Counted from the first letter of the stretch, positions 7,981-16,595 are shown. The stretch is 55,525 bases of DNA from Verrucomicrobiales bacterium (GCA_029213065.1 JARGPH010000036.1:1238-56762); one strand, 5' to 3'. Translations and numbers: made by a program. Notes: generated from the letters alone by a model not told the origin.

Positions 7981-8658
7981 ATGAATCCCACCCCCGCTAT
8001 TCCTGTCACACCGGTTCTTGCTTCGGCATCGACTGCTCTGACGGCGAGCGATGAGGATACAACGAAACGCGTTCGAAAAATGCGCAAGCCTGACCCTGAT
8101 CTCGATTTGGTTCAGCGAGCCCGCGGAGGAGACACGAAGGCGTTCGACGACCTTGTCGAAAAATACACCCCGAAACTCTACGGTCTCGTTTACCACATGA
8201 CCTCGAATCACGAGGACACCAACGACATTCTACAGGATGTCTTTGCGAAAGCCTATCGCGCCTTGAAGCGCTTTAAGGGGAAATCAGCTTTCTACACGTG
8301 GATCTATTCGATCGCGACGAACATGACTCTGAATTTCCTCAAAAAGCGGAATCGCAGACGCGGGATGAGTCTGGACGATGTCGATCTCGCGATTCAAAAT
8401 GACAAAGATTTCATTGAAGCCACTTCGAAGAGTGACCCGGTGAGAGAGGCCAATATTTCCGAATTGCAGGAAAGATTGAACATGGCCATGCAGGAGCTGT
8501 CGAATGACCATAGAGCAGTGGTCACAATGTTCGACATCCAGGGGATGCCCCATGCGGAAATTTCTAAAATACTGGGAGTTTCCGAGGGAACAGTGAGATC
8601 ACGGCTCTTCTACGCCCACAGGCAGCTTCAGACATATCTGGAAGAATTTCGCAAGTAG
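7981..8658 (+). CDS. ECF-type RNA polymerase sigma factor
   Basis: A 225-residue sigma-70 family protein. Region 2 (about 42-110) shows DLVQRARGGDTKAFDDLVEKY, the DILQDVFAKAYRAL segment (region 2.2) and FYTWIYSIATNMTLNFLKK (2.3-2.4). Region 4 (about 165-220) shows LSNDHRAVVTMFDIQGMPHAEISKILGVSEGTVRSRLFYAHRQL, the helix-turn-helix that reads the -35 element. The first 40 residues (Pro/Ala/Thr-rich, then charged) are an extension beyond the minimal ECF core. It is followed by a single-TM protein and a degenerate HtrA-PDZ protein, the layout of an extracytoplasmic stress cassette. Confidence 0.95.
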   Translation: MNPTPAIPVTPVLASASTALTASDEDTTKRVRKMRKPDPDLDLVQRARGGDTKAFDDLVEKYTPKLYGLVYHMTSNHEDTNDILQDVFAKAYRALKRFKGKSAFYTWIYSIATNMTLNFLKKRNRRRGMSLDDVDLAIQNDKDFIEATSKSDPVREANISELQERLNMAMQELSNDHRAVVTMFDIQGMPHAEISKILGVSEGTVRSRLFYAHRQLQTYLEEFRK

Positions 8659-8741
8659 TTCTCCTCGTCGGAAGAAGCTTAATCTGTGATTGAAATTATC
8701 CACCGATATAACTAAATTACCGTCCTGTTGCCCCCCCTCCG

Positions 8742-9200
8742 ATGAAAGATCACGAAGACGTTCAACGACTCATTCGCCTGAAAAAGTATGAAACTCCGGG
8801 CGAGGAGTATTTTCAAAATTTCTCTGAGTCATTCAAAGAGCGACAACGCTCCGAAATGTTGAGACGCTCCTCCACGGAAATTTTTGTCGAGAGGGTTCAG
8901 GTCTGGTTTGAGGAAACGCATGGCGCCAAGTGGCTCGTGCCGGCAGGTGCGGCCGCGGCAATTGCCGCCGGAATGCTGATCAATTTCCCGGTCGACGAAA
9001 ATGCAAGCGCGTCGAGTGCAACGATCGCCGGGAACGATCCCACACCTTTCGAGCTGAATATGATGATGCAGGATCCCTCAAATGCCGAGGTGATTCAACT
9101 GCAACTCCCCAAGCCGCAGGCAATTCCCGGCTTGAGCGCAACTTCACGTTCCGATGTCGAGGGACTTGTCCCCACCGGAGCCAAGTTGCGTGAACTTTAA
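8742..9200 (+). CDS. Single-pass membrane protein, candidate anti-sigma factor
   Basis: A 152-residue protein with no recognisable named domain. The N-terminal 60 residues are charged and helical (KDHEDVQRLIRLKKYETPGEEYF...FKERQRSEMLRR). One TM segment follows at about 64-82 (WLVPAGAAAAIAAGMLINF), then a short extracytoplasmic tail rich in Ser, Pro and Thr. The cytoplasmic-helix/TM/periplasmic-tail layout directly after an ECF sigma gene is that of an anti-sigma factor, although no zinc-binding HxxxCxxC motif is present. The function is inferred from position and topology. Confidence 0.7.
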   Translation: MKDHEDVQRLIRLKKYETPGEEYFQNFSESFKERQRSEMLRRSSTEIFVERVQVWFEETHGAKWLVPAGAAAAIAAGMLINFPVDENASASSATIAGNDPTPFELNMMMQDPSNAEVIQLQLPKPQAIPGLSATSRSDVEGLVPTGAKLREL

Positions 9201-9213
9201 TCTACGCTCAGGG

Positions 9214-10128
9214 ATGTCTCTGTCTCATTCCATATTTCGAGGACTGGGTCTCGTTTCGATCTCATTTTTGATCCACTCTTCTGCCCTCGGCAAAACGCCG
9301 CTGGCTCCGCTCCAACTGGTCTGGTCGGACAACGGAAAAAGCCCCGCGATCTGTGTCGGAAAACCCGAGTGGTTTGTCGGTGTCGTTCCTGAATCAGTCG
9401 ATTTGGCAGTCCGCCCTACCGCCTCAATCGAACACGCCGGTGAAACAGCTGCCGCCACCCTCCTTCATCTCGACAGGAAAAGCCGGCTCTGCCTTTTCGA
9501 ATCGAACGATCTTTCCGCCGCAATCACTCCCGTCCCACTCTCGGGGAAAGAGAAAGTGATCCCGGGGGCAAAGCTACACTGCCCAACGGGGGGAGGAAGC
9601 TGTGCCAGCACGATCACAGGAAAAGAATGGAGCTATCGGGGAATCAATTTTCACAGCCCGCTTCTGCACCTGCGCCTCGCCGATGCCAATAAACACTGCG
9701 AGGCCGGGACACCTCTGATCAATTCAAAGGGTGAACTCGAAGGAATCGTGACGACCTACAAAACGACTTCGAAAAACGAAGTTTTCGCCATTCCCGCCTC
9801 CCGCATTTGCAAAATGATTAAGGAATTTAAACTGCACCGGAAGTCCGGTCCGGTGTGGATCGGGCTACTCTTTCACGCCGAATCCTCCTCTCCGGAAGTG
9901 ATGAAAGTGAAGGAGGATTCTCCTTCCAGCGCAGCGGGAATCGAACCCGGAGATGTTGTTCTCGGAGTGAACAATCAAGAGGTCGACAATCTCAACGACC
10001 TCGTCGAAATCATCCAGAGTCTCCCCGCAGAAGAAGCGGCGACCTTTCGACTACTGCGCGATGTCACCGAAAAAACCGTCTCCCTGACCCCTCAGTTTGC
10101 GACGGCAGGTCCTCCTGAAAACGAATAG
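9214..10128 (+). CDS. Secreted HtrA/DegP-like pseudoprotease with PDZ domain
   Basis: Starting from the ATG at 9214 (MSLSHSIFRGLGLVSISFLIHSSALG), it has a signal peptide. The middle segment resembles the second half of a trypsin-like HtrA domain: AATLLHLDRKSRLCLFES corresponds to the part that normally contains DLAVLK, and CEAGTPLINSKGELEGIVTTY...FAIPASRI corresponds to GNSGGPLLNxxGxVxGI...FAIP. The nucleophile Ser is Ala, the catalytic Asp position is Arg, and no catalytic His motif is visible, so it should not be a protease. A PDZ domain follows (VMKVKEDSPSSAAGIEPGDVVLGVNNQEV...). It probably binds peptides or misfolded proteins in the periplasm. It lies 13 bp after the presumed anti-sigma gene, comparable to MucD behind AlgU-MucA. 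Confidence 0.82.
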   Translation: MSLSHSIFRGLGLVSISFLIHSSALGKTPLAPLQLVWSDNGKSPAICVGKPEWFVGVVPESVDLAVRPTASIEHAGETAAATLLHLDRKSRLCLFESNDLSAAITPVPLSGKEKVIPGAKLHCPTGGGSCASTITGKEWSYRGINFHSPLLHLRLADANKHCEAGTPLINSKGELEGIVTTYKTTSKNEVFAIPASRICKMIKEFKLHRKSGPVWIGLLFHAESSSPEVMKVKEDSPSSAAGIEPGDVVLGVNNQEVDNLNDLVEIIQSLPAEEAATFRLLRDVTEKTVSLTPQFATAGPPENE

Positions 10129-10172
10129 CAGCGTGCTGGAAAAGCAGTTTAAGGAAAAACGCTGCGACCGCG

Positions 10173-10784
10173 TTACACGCCCACCCTGCCCTGAAGCGCA
10201 CGCATCAGGGTGAGTTCATCGGCGGAATCGAGACCGCCGCCTGCCGGAAGGCCCTGCGCAAGCCGCGACACCTTGAGGCCGGTAAATTCGGTGAGTATCT
10301 CGGCAAGGTAGTTGGAGGTCGCTTCGCCTTCGACATCTGAACTGAGTGCGAGTATCACCTCGGAAAAATCCCCCTCGCGCAAACGGCCCACCAGAGCGCC
10401 GATCCGTAAATCTTCCGGCCCGACGTTATCCAGAGGCGAGATACGCCCCCGCAATGAGTGGTAATGTCCGCGGTAGGCGCCCGATCTCTCCAGCGGCAAA
10501 ATGTCCGTAGGTTGCTCGACGATACAGATGGAGCCGAGATCGCGCTGCTGCCCGTCGCAGATTCCGCAGCCCACTTCCTCGGTGGAGAAAAACCCGCAGA
10601 TGCGACATTCGACCACAAGCTTCCCGGCACGGTCGACAACCTCGGCGAAAAGACCGGAGGACTCACTCCCCTGCTGCATCATCCAGACAGCAATCCGCTC
10701 AGCACTCTTCGGCCCGATCCCCGGCAACTGCTTGAGCTGCGAGATGAGCGCTTTTACGGGTTCGGGATAATCCACCTGTGCCAT
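10173..10784 (-). CDS. recR: Recombination mediator protein RecR
   Basis: Full-length RecR (203 residues). It has the helix-hairpin-helix LPGIGPKSAERIAVW, the C4 zinc finger CRICGFFSTEEVGCGIC, and the Toprim-like region ICIVEQPTDILPLERSGAYRGHYHSLRGRISPLDNVGPEDLRI, with the C-terminal LARGLPxGxxLxYxD-equivalent LAQGLPAGGGLDSADELTL. It works with RecO/RecF to load RecA on gapped DNA. It is convergent with the HtrA-like gene; the 44-bp gap shows no strong terminator. Confidence 0.97.
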   Translation of the reverse strand: MAQVDYPEPVKALISQLKQLPGIGPKSAERIAVWMMQQGSESSGLFAEVVDRAGKLVVECRICGFFSTEEVGCGICDGQQRDLGSICIVEQPTDILPLERSGAYRGHYHSLRGRISPLDNVGPEDLRIGALVGRLREGDFSEVILALSSDVEGEATSNYLAEILTEFTGLKVSRLAQGLPAGGGLDSADELTLMRALQGRVGV

Positions 10785-10803
10785 TTTTCAGAAAAGAAAA
10801 AAA

Positions 10804-12111
10804 CTACATCAAATTGCTGAGACGTGCGTGCCCTTTTTCAGTCAACTGCCGGAGGTTACGTGCCGCCTTCGAATCCGGAGCCGAAATTCCATCCTGAGCC
10901 ACGCCCACAAAGAAAGAAAGGGGCCCGTCATCAACGCTCGGGTTCTTTGCCCTACTCAGGTTCTTGAGGGCTTCCTCATACTTTTTCTCACGCAAATAAA
11001 TAACACCCTTCCAAAAATGCTCACGTCGCGCTTCATCCTCCGGACTTGCGCTGCCCGCCTCACCCAGGAGTTGATATATTTCGGTGAGAACGTCACTTTC
11101 AGGATCGTAAAACATTTCCATGGGCCGGAAGTCGAACTGCTTCTCGACCCGGCGAAAAGCATCCGGCCCGATCAGCAAATCTGAACCGTAGCGGTGATTC
11201 GCGTGCGCGAGACGTCTCGAATAATCCGTGTCGGCACCGATGGCACTGAACGATCTCCCGCGATTCGAACCGTAGACCCCCACGGTCATCTCCCCGGTTT
11301 CGATCCCCACCCCGTAATGCAGCTTCTGGAACCACCGCGTCTCACATTCCCGGCTCAGGTTTTTAAGACGGCTCCGAAGCTCGAGGGCGGCCCTGCAGGC
11401 CTCCGCAGAATGGTCTTCACCACTGTTATGAAGACCAAAAAAGGCACGAACCAATTCCGGTCCTGACTCATCGAGATAACCACCTCGCGATTTCAGGAAA
11501 TTGGAGACACTGCGAATGAAGAGATTGTTCATTCCCATCAGATCGGTTGGCTCCAACTTTCCGCGGAGCTCGGCATGATTGAAAAGCCGACAGGTCAGAA
11601 CCGTCACCTCGCGTATCGACCCTGCAAAATCCGGAGGCTCCGGCGCGGCCAGCAATCCGTCAAAAACCACCCGCGAGACACGGTCTCCCAGTGTTTCCTC
11701 AAGAACCCGTTTCCTCATCCCTTTCTCAGTTCCCGCAAAAACGAGCCCCGCTCCCGCCGCGAGAACGACCGCCGCCATCGTCGAGAAGGGTTCGAAAAGA
11801 ACATTGTAAAGCGCCATCGTCGGTGAAACACAGAAGCTGACGAAAAGAATACTGAGTGCCACGAGTATCTTTTGAGCCGGCTGTGAAACATCGACAACAC
11901 ACCAGGCAACCGCCAACGCTCCCAGCGCGATCACGAGAATCTCCAGCCAGCGAACTCTGGTGTATTCATCGCCATCAAAAAATCCGCGCGAAACGTAAAA
12001 CTCCTCGAGCCAGGCAGCACCGGACTCAAAAACCCCCATGAGCAAAAGAGTGAGCACAAGCACACTGACTGCGGCCCCTATCGCCAGAGATGTAAGAACG
12101 TATCGTCGCAT
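10804..12111 (-). CDS. Membrane protein with degenerate class III adenylate/guanylate-cyclase domain
   Basis: Start chosen at ATG 12111, preceded by AGGAAAT about 10 bases upstream. A GTG start at 12291 would add 60 poor-looking residues and overlap a hairpin. It has about four N-terminal hydrophobic segments (for example YVLTSLAIGAAVSVLVLTLLLM), then a cyclase-homology domain (VTVLTCRLFNHAEL; GGYLDESGPELVRAFFG; HYGVGIETGEMTVGVYGS; FSAIGADTDYSRRLAHAN). The first metal Asp (VTVLFxDIRGF) is Arg, and the K..GD of the second site reads E..PE, so both metal ligands are altered and cyclase activity is unlikely. The C-terminus carries a TPR-like helical pair (EHFWKGVIYLREKKYEEALKNLSRA). It may be a membrane sensor or scaffold. 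The start lies 174 bp downstream of the pyruvyl-transferase stop. Confidence 0.85.
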   Translation of the reverse strand: MRRYVLTSLAIGAAVSVLVLTLLLMGVFESGAAWLEEFYVSRGFFDGDEYTRVRWLEILVIALGALAVAWCVVDVSQPAQKILVALSILFVSFCVSPTMALYNVLFEPFSTMAAVVLAAGAGLVFAGTEKGMRKRVLEETLGDRVSRVVFDGLLAAPEPPDFAGSIREVTVLTCRLFNHAELRGKLEPTDLMGMNNLFIRSVSNFLKSRGGYLDESGPELVRAFFGLHNSGEDHSAEACRAALELRSRLKNLSRECETRWFQKLHYGVGIETGEMTVGVYGSNRGRSFSAIGADTDYSRRLAHANHRYGSDLLIGPDAFRRVEKQFDFRPMEMFYDPESDVLTEIYQLLGEAGSASPEDEARREHFWKGVIYLREKKYEEALKNLSRAKNPSVDDGPLSFFVGVAQDGISAPDSKAARNLRQLTEKGHARLSNLM

Positions 12112-12192
12112 GATGGGGGATTTCCTGCGGTCGCCACCGATTGCCACCTGTTTGTTTTTTCCCGGATCGTGCCGATACAAATCAACAGGGAA

Positions 12193-12218
12193 CCCTCCCA
12201 GCATATAGGCTGAGAGGG
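12193..12218 (-). terminator. Hairpin downstream of the pyruvyl-transferase gene
   Basis: CCCTCCCAGC / GCTGAGAGGG pair at 9 of 10 positions around a 6-base loop, in the gap between the pyruvyl-transferase stop (12285) and the cyclase-like start (12111). On the minus strand only a short T-rich stretch follows, so it is a weak terminator or processing hairpin. Confidence 0.5.
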
Positions 12219-12284
12219 ATTGAGCAAGAATTAGAATCCCAAATCGACAGCCCCGAACGCAACGGCCTGATCGAATGGAACCGG

Positions 12285-13676
12285 TTAGCACGCATGTTTG
12301 TCGGTGGACTCAGGCATCAAGGCACTCCCGGCCCCTGCGCGGGCACCCTTCCTGCGACGATTCAGCTTTCGGAACAGTTTGAGACTCTTTTCGTCACTCA
12401 ACCATTCGTCATGAAGATGATGGGTTGCCGCGGCCGCCCTGGAATGAGCCGTTTCAGGCTGCCCCGGAATGAGGCGGGCACTCATTCCCGTCTCCGCACA
12501 GAATTTGGCGAATGACTCGAAGTAAAGGCGGTGGAGCGTCGTGGTATGCTCCTGCAGCATCGAGAGGTCCGCCTCCAACGCCTCGTTCAGTCCAATTTCC
12601 CAATCCTCATCCATGGAGAATTCAATGGGGACCGCATCGTGCTCCCAAAGCTCGCAATAGCTCATTATCTCAGGGGATCCTGTCGGCACATTGATGCGAC
12701 CTACACCGCCTGACATACAGATAATCCGCGAGCTGAGAGAACTGCCGCAGTATAAGCGGGAATGGAGCAACATTGAAGCGACCTCCCAGATGTTTTCAGA
12801 ATTGAAGCCCGCCGCGAGGGAATCAGGGAAGGCATTTACCCATCGACGCAGTTGCTTTGATTGCTCTCCGGTCTCCCGCTTCTTTTCGTCGAAAAAGACA
12901 AGCCCGAGGCCCTCTCTCTCACTAACCGACTTGAGCGCGGTCGTAAGACGGTCAAAATGCTGATCCTGAATCTCTGAGATCCCCACTGCGATCCAACCAT
13001 TCGGGAAACGGCTTCGAATCGCAGTCATCGCGTCGGAATCCCTTTGTTCACGGAGCTGACGCGAACACACTTGAGGCAAAACCGTCAGTCCACACGGCAT
13101 CCGCTCGACTTTGATCCCCTTTGATTCGAGGAACTCGGCGCCACGCTCATCTCTGATTCCCACAAATCGCGCGGACCGCAACACTTCGAGCAAGCGGGCG
13201 GAGACCGTTGCATCGAGTTTTTCAGGCTCCGACATGCCGACAGCATGAAAACTCAAACCGGCCCCGTAAAAGGCCCCCTCGGCAGCGAGGACATGCGATA
13301 GATCGTCAATCTGGCCCGAGCGACGACGAACGTAATTCTTAAGTTCCGCCTCACCACTGATTGCAGAAATACTCTGGAACCGCTCCGCCTCTTCAGATCC
13401 GATTGCCTCCTCATAGCCTTCGACGATCCCCTTGCAAAGCGTATCACCACCGAAATGAACGAGCTGCAAATTCCGACCCGTCATCTCCAGAACGCTCTCA
13501 CCGTAATTGCGAACCGCATGCCCGCCGACATTTGTCAGGTCCGAGGAAACGACACCGGCACAACGCAGCTTGGAGAAGTTAAGGAGCCGTGTCAGAATGT
13601 GAGGACGCAGCAAATCACCGAGGTGATAACGTTCCGAAGGCCCGACCAAGAGGGCTTCGTGAGCCTTCGAGGTCAT
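12285..13676 (-). CDS. Polysaccharide pyruvyl transferase family protein
   Basis: The family adds pyruvate ketals to exopolysaccharide or cell-wall glycans using phosphoenolpyruvate. Family features seen are ALLVGPSERYHLGDLLRPHI at the N-terminus, LVHFGGDTLCKG, ARFVGIRDERGAEFLESKGIKVERMPCGLTVLP, WIAVGISEI, and HSRLYCGSSLSSRIICMSGGVGRINV with the conserved Ser/His-rich turn. An in-frame ATG at 13796 would add 40 low-complexity residues. I prefer ATG 13676 because GAGGTG lies 6 bases upstream and the family normally starts just before the LLVGP strand. The C-terminal 60 residues are Ala/His/Arg-rich and probably disordered. It is an isolated glycan-modifying gene with no visible polysaccharide cluster around it. 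Confidence 0.85.
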   Translation of the reverse strand: MTSKAHEALLVGPSERYHLGDLLRPHILTRLLNFSKLRCAGVVSSDLTNVGGHAVRNYGESVLEMTGRNLQLVHFGGDTLCKGIVEGYEEAIGSEEAERFQSISAISGEAELKNYVRRRSGQIDDLSHVLAAEGAFYGAGLSFHAVGMSEPEKLDATVSARLLEVLRSARFVGIRDERGAEFLESKGIKVERMPCGLTVLPQVCSRQLREQRDSDAMTAIRSRFPNGWIAVGISEIQDQHFDRLTTALKSVSEREGLGLVFFDEKKRETGEQSKQLRRWVNAFPDSLAAGFNSENIWEVASMLLHSRLYCGSSLSSRIICMSGGVGRINVPTGSPEIMSYCELWEHDAVPIEFSMDEDWEIGLNEALEADLSMLQEHTTTLHRLYFESFAKFCAETGMSARLIPGQPETAHSRAAAATHHLHDEWLSDEKSLKLFRKLNRRRKGARAGAGSALMPESTDKHAC

Positions 13677-13796
13677 CTGATTCACCTCATCTACCGGCAG
13701 AACCCAACTCAGCCCGGGATGGTGATGAGAACGCCGCTGTGGAGAGCGACCACCCTGATTATTTTGATAAATCGAGGAATTATGACCAGTAGACAT

Positions 13797-13866
13797 GCGT
13801 AAATATTACGCAAATCCTAAATATTTACAATAATTAATAATATTTTCACCAATTATCCGTCACCAC
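13797..13866. promoter_or_regulatory. AT-rich intergenic segment with near-palindrome
   Basis: A sharply AT-rich 70-bp stretch between two minus-strand genes. It begins with GCGTAA-ATA-TTACGC (13797-13811), a near-perfect palindrome next to the upstream candidate start of the pyruvyl-transferase. It probably carries that gene's promoter or operator; no specific regulator can be named. Confidence 0.45.
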
Positions 13867-14709
13867 TTAATCAAGAGCCCCTGTGACCGCCTTCATTTCC
13901 TCTCCTGTTGAACCCGTTTCACGAATTCGAATCAGGTAGTCGCTCTTTTTTTCAGTCGCCTTAAGCGTGATCCAGTTCATCAAATTGACGGGTTCTTCAA
14001 ACCTCGAGAAAAGCGCGCGTTTAATCCGGCTCTTCTCCACCCACATCGTTCCATACCCGCTGGTGCCATCGTCGTTGGATAAATTACTCGACCAGACTTG
14101 AATGGCGTCGCCGGCCTCGTTCTCCCCTAGATAGACGACGAGATGCCCTCGCTCCCCTTTTCCGATAGACTCATTCCAGAAGATTTTGAGAAAGTCACCG
14201 GGGCGGGCACGCTCGTAGCTGCTGAAATTGGGCCCCAGATTCAAAAGGTGGAAGAGCATCGCCGTTCCGGGACCGTCCGCGTTCCAATGCCCGAACATCC
14301 CGATGCCGTCCAGTTCCCCCTGGATGACTCGTTCCGGTTTACCCAAATCCGTCATCTCGGTCGAAAAAGGAGCATTGGCCGGGACAAAACCTTTCTGCTG
14401 CAAGGTGGATACAACGTCACAGAAGAGCAGATAGGTCGCGCTGGAGCAGAAACTGTAGTTGGCAGCCTTCTTTTGATCGACTCGCACCCTCCCCTTCCGG
14501 TCCACCTGCATCGCCGTTTGCATATCGATCACGGTCTGATTCAAATCCCGAAACTCCTCGCCCTCAGGCAGGTCTCTCCGATACTTGGCATACTGCCCCC
14601 CTTTCGGCATCTTCGCGATATGGTCAAGAATGACCTGATTAAAGTCCGCACCCGAAAGGACCGTTCCACCGGCAAGGAAACAAAAAAAGACAAAGAGAGG
14701 TTTTAGCAT
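13867..14709 (-). CDS. Secreted NlpC/P60-like (papain-fold) cysteine hydrolase candidate
   Basis: Start chosen at ATG 14709 (MLKPLFVFFCFLAGGTVLSGADF), which gives a clean signal peptide. A longer frame from 14811 precedes it. The mature part carries NYSFCSSATYLLFCDVV (candidate catalytic Cys at the helix N-terminus), RPGDFLKIFWNESIGKGERGHLVVYLGE (the 'GDxx.F....GHVxIYLG' block with candidate His) and a downstream polar WSSN. This order matches NlpC/P60-type amidases or peptidases that trim peptidoglycan peptides. The family match is by motif only; the substrate is unknown. It is divergent from rplM. Confidence 0.65.
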   Translation of the reverse strand: MLKPLFVFFCFLAGGTVLSGADFNQVILDHIAKMPKGGQYAKYRRDLPEGEEFRDLNQTVIDMQTAMQVDRKGRVRVDQKKAANYSFCSSATYLLFCDVVSTLQQKGFVPANAPFSTEMTDLGKPERVIQGELDGIGMFGHWNADGPGTAMLFHLLNLGPNFSSYERARPGDFLKIFWNESIGKGERGHLVVYLGENEAGDAIQVWSSNLSNDDGTSGYGTMWVEKSRIKRALFSRFEEPVNLMNWITLKATEKKSDYLIRIRETGSTGEEMKAVTGALD

Positions 14710-14886
14710 CTGTTCTGAGGGGATTATAAGACCGGACAAACATACCCGAGTTCGAATCAACCCGCAAAGCAGATAAGTCAGGATACGTCCCGGTGAAACA
14801 ACGGAACTCACTACACATTTCCTAACTTCTTAGAAAAACTAGGAAATATGGAGCCAAATTGCTTGATTTTTCCGCCCCTCCAGCCC

Positions 14887-14914
14887 TTGACAATGGATTT
14901 ATACCACCTAGATT
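14887..14914 (+). promoter_or_regulatory. Sigma-70-type promoter of rplM-rpsI
   Basis: TTGACA (14887-14892), a 16-base spacer, then TAGATT (14909-14914, four of six matches to TATAAT). It lies 82 bases before the rplM start. The leader contains a small hairpin CCTGAT-AGC-ATCAGG (14927-14941), which could serve r-protein autoregulation (speculative). Confidence 0.7.
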
Positions 14915-14995
14915 CCCGCTCTCCCGCCTGATAGCATCAGGGCAAAACGCTCTTGTTTACGCTGAACCCGAAGGCCCTGGGAGACGAATTTGGAA

Positions 14996-15424
14996 ATGAA
15001 AACTTTCTCTGCAAAAGCCGAAGAAATTGAACGCCAGTGGTTTGTCATCGACGCCGAAGGTAAAGTGCTTGGTGACGTTGCCGTCGCTGCAGCTAAACTC
15101 CTGCGTGGCAAAGACAAGCCGCTCTTCACTTCTCATGTCGATTGCGGCGACTTCGTCGTTGTTATCAATGCTGATAAAGTGAAACTGACTGGTAATAAAG
15201 AGCAGCAGAAAATTTACACGAGCTATTCCGGTTACGTTGGTGGCCAGAAGCGTGAGACAGTCGAGAAACTTCGTGACCGTCGTCCTGAACTCATCGTAGA
15301 GCGTGCCGTTCACGGAATGATTCCACACAACCGTCTTGGTCGTCAGATTTTCAAGAAGCTCAAAGTTTACGCAGGTAACGAGCATCCGCACGAGGCCCAG
15401 AAGGTCAAAGCATTCGACCTCTAA
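14996..15424 (+). CDS. rplM: 50S ribosomal protein L13 (uL13)
   Basis: A 142-residue protein beginning [23 protein letters not shown]. Family signatures are [50 protein letters not shown] and [31 protein letters not shown]. It binds 23S rRNA early in large-subunit assembly. It starts at ATG 14996 (GGGAGA about 10 bases upstream) rather than the in-frame TTG at 14990. It is co-transcribed with rpsI, 33 bp downstream, the near-universal bacterial pairing. Confidence 0.98.
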   Translation: MKTFSAKAEEIERQWFVIDAEGKVLGDVAVAAAKLLRGKDKPLFTSHVDCGDFVVVINADKVKLTGNKEQQKIYTSYSGYVGGQKRETVEKLRDRRPELIVERAVHGMIPHNRLGRQIFKKLKVYAGNEHPHEAQKVKAFDL

Positions 15425-15457
15425 TCCCTATTTTTTTCCCAGATACCATTCGACACC

Positions 15458-15847
15458 ATGAGCGAATCATTCTCCGCAACCGGACGCCGCAAAACCTCAA
15501 CTGCACGTGTTACTATCACGAACGGTTCAGGCAAAATCACTATCAACAAGCGTCCTTTCGACGAATACTTCGGAACGCTTTCTCTACAGAACATGGTGCT
15601 TCAGCCATTTCAGGTAGCGAACTCAGTGAATCAGTACGACACCAACATTTCTGCTAAGGGCGGCGGTGTCAGTGGTCAGATCGGTGCGATTCAGCTCGGT
15701 ATCTCCCGCGCACTTTTGAAAACAAACGAAGAGCTCCGTGAGCCACTTCGTGAGGACGACCTCCTTACCCGTGACTCCCGCAAGAAGGAGCGCAAAAAGG
15801 CCGGTCAGCCAAAAGCACGTAAGCGCTTCCAGTTCTCGAAGCGTTAA
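15458..15847 (+). CDS. rpsI: 30S ribosomal protein S9 (uS9)
   Basis: A 129-residue protein with the family start SATGRRKTSTARVTITNGSGKITINKRPFDEYF, the central GGGVSGQIGAIQLGISRALL and the basic C-terminal tail ending RKRFQFSKR, which reaches the P-site tRNA. It is the second gene of rplM-rpsI and is followed by a hairpin and a strong terminator. Confidence 0.98.
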   Translation: MSESFSATGRRKTSTARVTITNGSGKITINKRPFDEYFGTLSLQNMVLQPFQVANSVNQYDTNISAKGGGVSGQIGAIQLGISRALLKTNEELREPLREDDLLTRDSRKKERKKAGQPKARKRFQFSKR

Positions 15848-15856
15848 TTCGCTTCC

Positions 15857-15882
15857 GAATCCAATCAGATTCGATTGGATTC
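15857..15882. repeat. Inverted repeat after rpsI
   Basis: GAATCCAATC / GATTGGATTC, a perfect 10-bp stem with a 6-base loop, 10 bp after the rpsI stop. It has no T tract and lies directly before the true terminator, so it is probably a 3'-end stabilising hairpin. Confidence 0.7.
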
Positions 15883-15899
15883 ATTCAGATTTTCGATCC

Positions 15900-15932
15900 A
15901 ACAGGGTTAGGTCTTCGGCCTAACCCTGTTTT
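15900..15932 (+). terminator. Rho-independent terminator of rplM-rpsI
   Basis: A perfect 12-bp stem AACAGGGTTAGG / CCTAACCCTGTT with a TCTTCGG loop, running into TTTT. Confidence 0.92.
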
Positions 15933-15977
15933 CGTGGAGGCCCGTCAGCTCCCCTCCTGAATCATTTGCCTTCCGGC

Positions 15978-16595
15978 TTACCCCCTGGAGGAGAGAAGGT
16001 CTTCAGAAACCTCCTCCAGCTTGGCAAGCTGAGCCAAAGGGATCAAGTTCACGCTGGCGGTATTGCCATTCCGCAGATGAATTTCAAAGAGCCCGGTGCT
16101 CTTCCCGGGCTCGACTGAGATACCGGTCCTTCTGATTTGCTCAACCGGGTAGTCTTCAAAAGTGGTCTCGGACATGAGCTTATTGAGAACCACACAAAAA
16201 CGGGTGTTTGTGAGTACCACGGCTTTAGGGAGACGCAATTTTACCGTGGCCGTCAAATCGGTAGCCGCGAATCGCTGAATCGCTATGTAGTAAATGGACT
16301 CATCGGGCTCAGAGCGGTGCTCAATGAAATTGTAAGCCGCTGAAACCATTTCGTGGTCCTGCCCCTCATTCCCGAAATTCGTCAAACTCTCATGGAACTC
16401 AAACACATCCGAGAGTGGCGTCCAGTCTTTGAGAGCTGAATAGTAAACCCAATCATGCGAACAGATCGTATTTTCATTGATCAGCTTAAGAAGCTCCTTT
16501 TGACTGTATGGTCCGATCGACTCCGCCTCGCCCTTTCTGAGAATGTGAAAAACCCTGTGTTCCGGCAGTTCATGGCTTTCGGTCGATATCGTCAT
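15978..16595 (-). CDS. GYF_2-domain protein with C-terminal PH-like domain
   Basis: A 205-residue cytoplasmic protein. Residues about 14-66 (FHILRKGEAESIGPYSQKELLKLINENTICSHDWVYYSALKDWTPLSDV) are a GYF_2-type domain: the GPYSxxEL turn, then the 'D.VYYSALKDWTPL' strand-Trp pattern. Residues about 95-195 (AATDLTATVKLRLPKAVVLTNTRFCVVLN...FEDYPVEQIRRTGISVEPGKSTGLFEIHLRNG) look like a bacterial PH-like domain of the kind found on membrane-associated proteins. Such pairings are thought to mediate protein or lipid interactions; the specific role is unknown. It is not obviously in an operon with its neighbours. Confidence 0.75.
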   Translation of the reverse strand: MTISTESHELPEHRVFHILRKGEAESIGPYSQKELLKLINENTICSHDWVYYSALKDWTPLSDVFEFHESLTNFGNEGQDHEMVSAAYNFIEHRSEPDESIYYIAIQRFAATDLTATVKLRLPKAVVLTNTRFCVVLNKLMSETTFEDYPVEQIRRTGISVEPGKSTGLFEIHLRNGNTASVNLIPLAQLAKLEEVSEDLLSSRG

